A DNA stretch of 30,822 nucleotides from the NCBI GenBank assembly GCA_002482965.1, contig DLGZ01000009.1, positions 22,787-53,608 of the forward strand, written 5' to 3'. The stretch comes from Verrucomicrobiaceae bacterium UBA7681. GTDB taxonomy: Bacteria; Verrucomicrobiota; Verrucomicrobiia; Verrucomicrobiales; Verrucomicrobiaceae. This document shows positions 1 to 6,216 of the stretch, piece after piece; within the stretch, counting starts at the first letter, position 1; every line of letters starts with the position of its first letter. The notes under the pieces were generated by a model. That model saw only the letters and a program-made list of their open reading frames with translations. It was not told where the DNA came from and did not search any database. The translations under genes and the position numbers were made by a program.

Positions 1-131
1 GCATCTTCGCGACCGCACTCCAAAGGCGCTGTCGCGTTCGCGTGAGTGCCATTCGTGACGGAGATATTTCCAGATTTAATGTTCCAGTGCTTGTCCCGGC
101 AGGAAGATTGCTGATCAAGTGGGAGGAATGA
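1..131 (+). CDS. 3' end of an unidentified protein (partial)
   Basis: Frame 3 is open from the window edge to a TGA at 129-131, giving a 42-residue tail that ends in LLIKWEE. The other two forward frames stop earlier. The tail alternates hydrophobic and charged residues, as in a beta-rich domain end (CRVRVSAIRDGD, then FNVPVLVPAGRLLIKW). It lies 31 bases upstream of the next start on the same strand, so the two could be cotranscribed. The family is not recognisable from so short a piece, and it could be a chance open frame. Confidence 0.35.
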   Translation, partial: IFATALQRRCRVRVSAIRDGDISRFNVPVLVPAGRLLIKWEE

Positions 132-162
132 TTTCAGTTTCACGAACGTTTTCAGAGGCCGC

Positions 163-1248
163 ATGAACCGACGTACCTTTCTCACTTCCGCTGCTGCTTT
201 TGCGGCGGCGCTGCCTTCGTCGGGAGCGGTGCGGGGGAAGAAGATGGGGATTGTGATTCATTCGTATTGGAAGCGCTGGCAGGGGAAGTACTCGAGTCTG
301 AAGAATCCGCCGTTTGAGCATGCGCTGGATGTGCTGGATCATGTGCGGGATCTTGGAGTGGGCGGGTTGCAGACGCTCGTGGGTGGATGGACGCGCGAGT
401 TTGCGGGGAAGGTGCGCGCCACGTGTGAATCCTACGGGATGAAGCTCGAAGGCAGTATCACTTTGCCCAAGAATGAGAATGATGTGGGGCGCTTTGAGCA
501 GGAGGTGCGGATTGCCAAGGAGGCGGGGGCGGTGATTTTTCGGTCGGCGACTGGAGGGCGGCGCTATGAGTTGTTTTCCAGCTTGGAGGACTTCAGGCAC
601 TGGAAGGATGGGGCGTTTAAGTCCATGCAGCTTGCGGAGCCCGTGGCGCGACGGCAGCGGATGAAGATTGGCATTGAAAATCACAAGGACTTCCATGCGG
701 CGGAACTCGCGGAGATGCTGGGCCGGCTGAGCAGTCCGCACATCGGGGCCTGCGTGGATACGGGGAACAGCATCGCTTTGCTTGAGGATCCGATGACGGT
801 TGTGGAGACCCTCGCGCCTTTTGCGGTGACCACGCACATCAAGGATATGGCGGTGCAGGAGACGCCGACGGGTTTTTTGCTGGCGGAAGTGCCGCTGGGG
901 GAGGGCATCCTGGACCTTCCGCGCATGTTTGACTTGTTTGAGAAGTACAATCCGCAGATCGACTACTATCTGGAGATGATCACGCGGGATCCGCTGGACA
1001 TTCCCTGCCTTAAACCGGGCTACTGGGCTACTTTTCCTGACAAACCGGGCACGGAGCTAGCCCGCACCCTCACGATGGTGCGCGAGCGCAAAGCGGACAA
1101 GCTGCCCAGGACTACCGGACTCGGCTTGGAGAACGCGTTGGATTTTGAAGAGGGCAACATCGTGAATTGCCTGCGTCAGGCGGGTGACAAGTATGGGTTC
1201 ACGCCCACGCTGAAGCCGAAGGCTGCGGCGAAGAAGGATGAGCATTGA
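163..1248 (+). CDS. Tat-exported sugar phosphate isomerase/epimerase-like TIM-barrel protein
   Basis: The 361-residue protein begins with a twin-arginine signal (NRRTFLTS followed by an Ala-rich hydrophobic stretch, residues 2-22), which predicts export of a folded protein to the periplasm. The mature part reads as an AP-endonuclease-2-type TIM barrel of the sugar phosphate isomerase/epimerase family. Typical features are the IGIENHKDF strand around residues 168-176, the CVDTGN strand around 198-203 and a THIKDM strand near 224-229. These are the places where metal-binding Glu, Asp and His residues sit in relatives such as xylose-isomerase-like and IolE/IolI proteins. The substrate cannot be named. 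Verrucomicrobia and Planctomycetes carry many exported paralogues thought to act on sugars from polysaccharide breakdown. An AGAGG just before the ATG supports this start. The C-terminus is Lys-rich. Confidence 0.85.
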   Translation: MNRRTFLTSAAAFAAALPSSGAVRGKKMGIVIHSYWKRWQGKYSSLKNPPFEHALDVLDHVRDLGVGGLQTLVGGWTREFAGKVRATCESYGMKLEGSITLPKNENDVGRFEQEVRIAKEAGAVIFRSATGGRRYELFSSLEDFRHWKDGAFKSMQLAEPVARRQRMKIGIENHKDFHAAELAEMLGRLSSPHIGACVDTGNSIALLEDPMTVVETLAPFAVTTHIKDMAVQETPTGFLLAEVPLGEGILDLPRMFDLFEKYNPQIDYYLEMITRDPLDIPCLKPGYWATFPDKPGTELARTLTMVRERKADKLPRTTGLGLENALDFEEGNIVNCLRQAGDKYGFTPTLKPKAAAKKDEH

Positions 1249-1627
1249 GTGGCCGCAAAGAGGCGCAAAATGAGGCAAAAAACTGAATGATACCAGTGCC
1301 ATTGAAAAACGAGCCTATGCCAATGGTTCTGGGTCAAGGATGGATGTGGTGGATTTGGGAAAGGGTGAGCGCATGGGGGCGCGGCAGAGGTCTGCGGCGG
1401 GGCACGGTGCGGACGCTGCTGGAACCGGGCGTGGTATTGAGGAGTGATGGGTTTGCTGGCCGGAATTGATGCCTTACCCAGGGTCGCCTCGCCGAGGCTC
1501 GGCTGACCCTGGGCTGAGTCCGCCGCCCCTTCAGGGCTGGGGAGAAGCGGGGCGGCTGCGGCCAAGAGAGAACAGACCTGTTTTCCTGGATTGTGGTATC
1601 AGCCGGGATGTGCGCGGTGGTTAATTT
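1249..1627. other. Gene-free stretch between the isomerase-like gene and recQ
   Basis: About 380 bases with no convincing reading frame. It opens with a degenerate purine-rich motif (GCCGCAAAGAGGCGCAAAA) of the CGCAAAG type that is often scattered between genes in bacterial genomes. A G-rich tract follows, then the two hairpins described at 1477-1556. A 60-codon open frame at 1287-1469 has protein-unlike composition and no start signal, so I do not call it. The recQ promoter should lie in the last hundred bases, but no clear -35/-10 pair is visible. Confidence 0.6.
1477..1556. repeat. Two adjacent GC-rich hairpins (REP-like element or terminator)
   Basis: The first hairpin has perfect 9-base arms, CCCAGGGTC at 1477-1485 and GACCCTGGG at 1505-1513. 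Nested inside is a second inverted repeat, GCCTC/GAGGC at 1486-1490 and 1494-1498. The second hairpin pairs GCCGCCCCTTC at 1522-1532 with GAAGCGGGGCGGC at 1544-1556, which carries a two-base bulge. There is no T-run, so an intrinsic terminator is not obvious. The paired GC-rich palindromes resemble repetitive extragenic palindromes. Other genomic copies would settle the matter. Confidence 0.55.
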
Positions 1628-1675
1628 TTGAGGGTTCTTGCGGCTCATCCTCCCTGCGTGCATGATGGGCAGTCC

Positions 1676-3829
1676 GTGTCTGAACTTCTTCCAACCGCAG
1701 CCTCCACGCCCATTCACGACGCCAAGATGGCGTTGCAGAAGTATTTTGGCTTTCGGGAGTTTCTGGACGGCCAGGAAACGGTGATGGCGAGCATCCTGAG
1801 CGGGCGGGATACGATGGTGATCATGCCGACCGGCGGCGGTAAATCGCTGTGCTACCAGCTTCCTGCGATGGTGATGGACGGTGTGACGGTGGTGGTGAGT
1901 CCGCTGATTGCCTTGATGAAGGATCAGGTGGATGCGCTGGAGCGGCGCGGCATTCCTGCCACGCTGATCAACAGCTCGATCTCGCTGGGCGAGCAGCAGG
2001 AGCGGATTGATGCGCTGCGGCGTGGGGATTACAAGCTGGTGTATGTGGCGCCGGAGCGGTTTCGCAGCAGGGCGTTTACGAATGCGCTGCGGCAGGTGCA
2101 GATCGCGTTGGTGGCGGTGGATGAAGCGCACTGTCTCTCGCAATGGGGGCATGATTTTCGGCCGGATTACATGCGGCTGGGGGAGGCGCTGGCGCAGTTG
2201 GACCGGCCGCAGGTCGTGGCCCTGACTGCGACGGCGACGCCGGAGGTGCGGGATGACATTTTGCAGACGCTGGCGCTGCGTGATCCGTTTATTACGATCC
2301 GTGGGTTTGAGCGCCCGAACCTGAGCCTGAACATCGCGCATACGAAGTCGAACTCGGACAAGTATGATCGGCTGAGGAAGATCATCGCGCAGTTCAAAAC
2401 CGGTATTATTTACTGTTCGACTCGCAAGCGTGTCGAGGAGGTGGGCGAGGAGCTGCGTTCGTGGAAGCTGAAAGCGATCGAATATCACGGCGGGCTGGAT
2501 GACAAGGAACGTGAGTCGAGGCAGACGAAATTCATTTCGAAGAAGGCGGATGTTGCGGTGGCGACCAATGCCTTTGGCATGGGCATTGACCGTTCTGATG
2601 TCCGGTTTGTGGTGCACTTTGATGTGCCTGGCAGCGTGGAGGCCTATTACCAGGAGGCGGGGCGTGCGGGACGTGATGGCGAGCCTTCGCAGTGCGATCT
2701 GTTCTTTAATTTTGCGGACACGAAGACGCAGGAGTTCTTCATCGACGGGAGCAACCCGAGCGTGGACATCATCCGCAATGTGTATCAGACGCTGCTGAAT
2801 GCGGCGGACTCGAATCATGAGGTGCAGGCGTCGATTGATGAGATCACGGAGCGCTCCGGTGCGAAGAACAGCATGGCGATTGGATCGGCGCTGAGTTTTC
2901 TGAACCGCAACGACTACATTGAGCGTTTTGACATTCCCGGAAAACGCATCCGTGGGACGCGGCTGCTGCAGCCGAATGTGCTGACGCGTGATTTGAAGTT
3001 CGATGTGGATGCGCTGCGTGAAAAGGACCGCCGTGACCGCTCGAAGCTCAAGTCGATGGTTGAGCTCTGCTATGACGACAAGGCCTGCCGGCAGGAGCAG
3101 ATTTTGCGCTACTTCGGCGAGGCTGAAAGCACGCCCTGCGGTACCTGTGATGTGTGCCGGGCAGAGGGCGTGCAGCCGCCGCGTGAAGGGGGAGCGGACG
3201 AAGTCACGATGCTGCGGCAGGCGCTGAGCGGGATCGCCCGCATGTCCACGAAGCTGGCGGATGGCACTTGGGAGGGGCGCTTTGGCAAAGGACGCATCAT
3301 CCAGATGCTGGTGGGCAGCAAGTCGAAGGAGATCGTGGATGCCGGACATGACCAGCTCACGACCTATGGACTGCTCAAGGATGTGGGGACGCATGCGCTG
3401 CACCCGCTGTTTGCCGAAATCGAAAAGCTGGGGCTGATCGAGACCAGCGGAGGTGAGTATCCCAAGGTCACGCTAACCGCGCGAGGGGCGCAGGTGATGA
3501 AAAGGGGTGAGAATGTCAAGATGCGCTGGCCGTCGATGCAGGCGCCGGTGACGAAGCCGAAGGGCAAGACGGCGATGAACGAGGAACTCGCCACGCGCGA
3601 ACTTGGTTTTGATGATGCCCTGTTTGAGAAGCTCAAGCGGCACCGCGGCACTTTGGCGGAGTCTGAAGGCGTTCCGCCCTACATCATCTTCAACAATCAA
3701 ACGCTGGAATTCATGACGCGACTGAAGCCCAAGACGATTGAGGCGGGGATGAAGATTCGCGGAGTGGGTGAGAAGAAGGCGAAGGAGTATTTGCCGGACT
3801 TTATTCAGATCATCAAGAAGCACGGGTGA
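1676..3829 (+). CDS. recQ: ATP-dependent DNA helicase RecQ
   Basis: A 3'-5' superfamily 2 helicase used in recombination and replication-fork repair. Numbered from the GTG at 1676 (717 aa), the Walker A motif MPTGGGKS is at 50-57, the DEAH box plus aromatic-rich loop (DEAHCLSQWGHDFRPDY) starts at 149, and motif VI (EAGRAGRD) is at 327-334. The zinc-binding Cys471, Cys488, Cys491 and Cys494 follow, then an RQC winged-helix region and a C-terminal HRDC domain (about 640-715). The full RecQ-zinc-RQC-HRDC architecture is therefore present. The frame is open back to a TTG at 1628, with another GTG at 1658. An ATG at 1727 would clip the first helix seen in other RecQs. I prefer GTG 1676, but no strong ribosome-binding site decides it. 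The gene appears to be monocistronic. Confidence 0.95.
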   Translation: MSELLPTAASTPIHDAKMALQKYFGFREFLDGQETVMASILSGRDTMVIMPTGGGKSLCYQLPAMVMDGVTVVVSPLIALMKDQVDALERRGIPATLINSSISLGEQQERIDALRRGDYKLVYVAPERFRSRAFTNALRQVQIALVAVDEAHCLSQWGHDFRPDYMRLGEALAQLDRPQVVALTATATPEVRDDILQTLALRDPFITIRGFERPNLSLNIAHTKSNSDKYDRLRKIIAQFKTGIIYCSTRKRVEEVGEELRSWKLKAIEYHGGLDDKERESRQTKFISKKADVAVATNAFGMGIDRSDVRFVVHFDVPGSVEAYYQEAGRAGRDGEPSQCDLFFNFADTKTQEFFIDGSNPSVDIIRNVYQTLLNAADSNHEVQASIDEITERSGAKNSMAIGSALSFLNRNDYIERFDIPGKRIRGTRLLQPNVLTRDLKFDVDALREKDRRDRSKLKSMVELCYDDKACRQEQILRYFGEAESTPCGTCDVCRAEGVQPPREGGADEVTMLRQALSGIARMSTKLADGTWEGRFGKGRIIQMLVGSKSKEIVDAGHDQLTTYGLLKDVGTHALHPLFAEIEKLGLIETSGGEYPKVTLTARGAQVMKRGENVKMRWPSMQAPVTKPKGKTAMNEELATRELGFDDALFEKLKRHRGTLAESEGVPPYIIFNNQTLEFMTRLKPKTIEAGMKIRGVGEKKAKEYLPDFIQIIKKHG

Positions 3830-3892
3830 AGCTATTTTATAGTCTGATTCGCCCATAACATCGTGCGAGACAAACCGCATCCCCTCACCCCA

Positions 3893-3950
3893 TCCCTCTC
3901 CCCGAAGAAAAAGTTTCGTTGTAGTTGTGTGTCAGGGGCGGGGAGAGGGA
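3893..3950. repeat. Long inverted repeat after recQ (CCCTCTCCCC type)
   Basis: Perfect 11-base arms, TCCCTCTCCCC at 3893-3903 and GGGGAGAGGGA at 3940-3950, enclose a 36-base loop. The left arm is preceded by CCCCTCACCCCA, so the whole resembles the widespread CCCTCACCCCAACCCTCTCCCC family of intergenic repeats found in many bacteria. It lies between recQ and the convergent lipoprotein gene. It could help end transcription from both sides, but there is no T-run. Confidence 0.6.
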
Positions 3951-4013
3951 GAGCCGCTCTGGCTGCGCTGGATTTATCGGGCAGAAAATATTTAGAACGC
4001 TCTATGGGCCGGC

Positions 4014-4463
4014 TCAGTAGCGCATGGCCGGACTCTTTACGATGCGTGCTTTTTGAATGATGTCTGCGGGGTGCTCCGGGGTGCCGCGGTCCATGAAGTT
4101 TTCGATGCTGCGAGAGGCGTCGAGAATGGAGCGGACCTGGCCGCGAATGGTGGGGGCAGGGTTGAGGTAATCGTCGATACCCGTCAAGGCTTTGTAAACG
4201 ACGGACATTTCGACCACGAAGATGTCGTCCAGGCGGTAAAATTCGCTACCGGTGAGGAGCCCGGAACCTGTGTGGCCGGTGGGTGACGCTGGTGAAGCGG
4301 GGCGCAGGGTTTTGTAGAGGCGCTTGCGGGTGACGGGGAATTCGAGGCTGCGCAAGCGGCGCTCGTAAACCTGACGTCGGCCGTATTCATCACGCGGCAG
4401 TGTGCTGCAACCTGCGGTGGTGAGGATGAGAAGGAGAAGCAGGAGGGCGTGACGGAGATTCAT
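4014..4463 (-). CDS. Small lipoprotein, third gene of the PelA-like unit
   Basis: A 149-residue protein with a Leu-rich signal peptide and a lipobox (TTAGCS, Cys at residue 19), so it should be lipid-anchored. The mature part is basic at first (RRQVYERRLRSLEF), then has a Pro/Ser/Ala segment and an aromatic patch (FYRLDDIFVVEMSVVY), and ends in a helical region. I do not recognise a family. It starts 43 bases after the TPR gene on the same strand, so the transcription order is PelA-like, TPR protein, lipoprotein. That matches pelA, pelB, pelC in Pseudomonas, where PelC is also a short lipoprotein. I see no clear sequence likeness to PelC, so the match is positional only. No Shine-Dalgarno site is visible. 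Confidence 0.75.
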   Translation of the reverse strand: MNLRHALLLLLLILTTAGCSTLPRDEYGRRQVYERRLRSLEFPVTRKRLYKTLRPASPASPTGHTGSGLLTGSEFYRLDDIFVVEMSVVYKALTGIDDYLNPAPTIRGQVRSILDASRSIENFMDRGTPEHPADIIQKARIVKSPAMRY

Positions 4464-4506
4464 GCGCCGAACGTGATGCCGCTGCGCTGCGAATCAACTG
4501 CGGTCT

Positions 4507-6192
4507 TTACTCGGTCTTGGCCGCAGTGCTGAAGTTTGTGGCTTCACCGAAGGCGGATGTGGCGGCGAGGGTTTTGTGAAATTCGGTTCCAACAGGAAGT
4601 TTGGCGACAGCTTCTGTCAAAGCCGCATGGGCTGCGACCACGTCTGGGTGCTGAAGGGTGAGGCTGGTGAGAGCGATGACATCGCTGACCGCGGGATGGG
4701 GCGAAGATTCGATAAGGAGCTGTTGCGCACGATGAGCGGCGGGAATGTCGTTCAGTTGGATGGCAACTGCGGCGATTTGGCGGAGCGTGGCTTCATCGAG
4801 CTTACTACCGGGAATGGATTGCAGTGTGCGCAGGGACTGGGAGGGCTGCGCAGCAGAAACCTGCAAGTGGGCGAGGTGCTGCAAAGCGGAGACATCGTCG
4901 GGAAAGCGTTTGAGAAAGCCTTCCCACAGCATTGCGGCGGAGGGTTGTCCGCGCAGGATGATGTCGATGTGTGTGAGCAGACGCCAGCCTTCACGATCAT
5001 CCGGGGATGATTGGAGGTGGAGAGCGAGAAGAGCGCGAGCTGCAGCGGGGGCGTCGCCGTCTGTGAGCGCCTGCGCCAGTTGCACGGGGGAGAAGCGGCC
5101 TTGCAGGCGGGCAAGGACCTCGGTGAGCTCTTTGCCGCGGCCGATCTGTGTCGCCAGTGCGTGCAAGCGGGCCAGCACACTTGTTTCACCGATGGAGGCG
5201 AGGCGGAAGAACAGTTCGCAGGCGATGCTGGTCTGATGATTGAAATCGGCGATGCTGGCACCTTCGTTCAGCCAGCGGCGATACTCGGTGTCGATAGCGG
5301 TTGCCGAAGCGAGTTCCTTCAGTGAGCGCTGATGGTCTGCGCTGGTGCGCAGATGACGTTCGATCCAGGGGAGAAGTTCAGCGGATTCTCCGGCAGCCCG
5401 CGTGGCAAGCAGCGACCGCTGCATGAGGCGCAGGGGGATGGCGTCTGCGTGTTTCAAGGCGCGCAGCGAATCGAGTGTGATACGGCTGGCTTCGGCATAA
5501 CGGGTGCCTTCGAGCAGGAGGGCGATCTGGAGATCGAACGCAGCTTCGCGTTGATCCTCATCGAGACGTGGTGGTGTTGCGACGAGCCAGTCATTCACGA
5601 CACGCAGGGCTGCTGCCGGACGTCGTGCGGTGCGGGCTGTTTCGGTGAGGTTCAGTACATTCTGCCATGTGGCGGCGGGAAATTCGCACACACGCTCATG
5701 GATTTCGACGGCGAGAGTGCGTTCGCCGGTGCCAATGGCCTGAGACGCGAGCAGTTCGAGCGCTTCGATCTTGTACGGTTCTTCGATCCGGTTGCCAGAG
5801 GCGGAGACGAGGAGCCTGCTGTCATCAATGAGCGGTGCGTCGGCACGGGTGAGTTCAACAAAGACCAGAGCGGTGTTCAGCGGGCAGGGCGTATGGAGCG
5901 GGCCCTTCTGTACCGTGAGCTGACGCAACCGCTGTTCAGGCACCGTTTTTTTCCAGGTGTGCAGCGCCGTCAGTTCACGATCCGGCAGCAGCGCGAGCTG
6001 AAACAAGGCAGGCTGTTGGAGATGACGGGGGGCTTTCGCGAGGCTGGAGGCGAGGGCGGTGCGCGTGGCCTCCAGCAGCGGGTTTACTTTCGGGGTGGTC
6101 GGATCGCTGGCATGCAGGCGCCAGCCCCAGGCGACGGCGAGCAGGGTGTAGGAAAGAATGAGCAGGGAAGCCTGGCGGGAACTGCGTGACAT
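4507..6192 (-). CDS. Membrane-anchored TPR-repeat protein, PelB-like by context
   Basis: The 561-residue protein has an N-terminal hydrophobic segment (about 8-24), an uncleaved anchor or signal peptide. The rest is almost entirely helical with degenerate tetratricopeptide-type repeats, for example AALRVVNDWLVATPPR, LEGTRYAEASRITLDSLR and AAMLWEGFLKRFPDDVSALQ. The start is 24 bases after the stop of the PelA-like gene, so the two are very likely cotranscribed. In the Pel exopolysaccharide system PelB is a TPR protein with an outer-membrane barrel, and its TPR part binds PelA in the periplasm. This protein is about half the length of Pseudomonas PelB and shows no barrel-like C-terminus, so at best it corresponds to the TPR scaffold. 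The TPR assignment is moderately firm; the PelB relation is inferred from the neighbour. Confidence 0.75.
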   Translation of the reverse strand: MSRSSRQASLLILSYTLLAVAWGWRLHASDPTTPKVNPLLEATRTALASSLAKAPRHLQQPALFQLALLPDRELTALHTWKKTVPEQRLRQLTVQKGPLHTPCPLNTALVFVELTRADAPLIDDSRLLVSASGNRIEEPYKIEALELLASQAIGTGERTLAVEIHERVCEFPAATWQNVLNLTETARTARRPAAALRVVNDWLVATPPRLDEDQREAAFDLQIALLLEGTRYAEASRITLDSLRALKHADAIPLRLMQRSLLATRAAGESAELLPWIERHLRTSADHQRSLKELASATAIDTEYRRWLNEGASIADFNHQTSIACELFFRLASIGETSVLARLHALATQIGRGKELTEVLARLQGRFSPVQLAQALTDGDAPAAARALLALHLQSSPDDREGWRLLTHIDIILRGQPSAAMLWEGFLKRFPDDVSALQHLAHLQVSAAQPSQSLRTLQSIPGSKLDEATLRQIAAVAIQLNDIPAAHRAQQLLIESSPHPAVSDVIALTSLTLQHPDVVAAHAALTEAVAKLPVGTEFHKTLAATSAFGEATNFSTAAKTE

Positions 6193-6216
6193 GAGGACTC
6201 GGAAAAGATGAGGTGA

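Noticed and set aside
1334..3403. 689-codon minus-strand open frame opposite recQ
   Set aside because: It is the antisense shadow of a clearly coding recQ. Its translation is rich in Arg, His, Pro and Leu without any motif, as expected from the complement of GC-rich codons.
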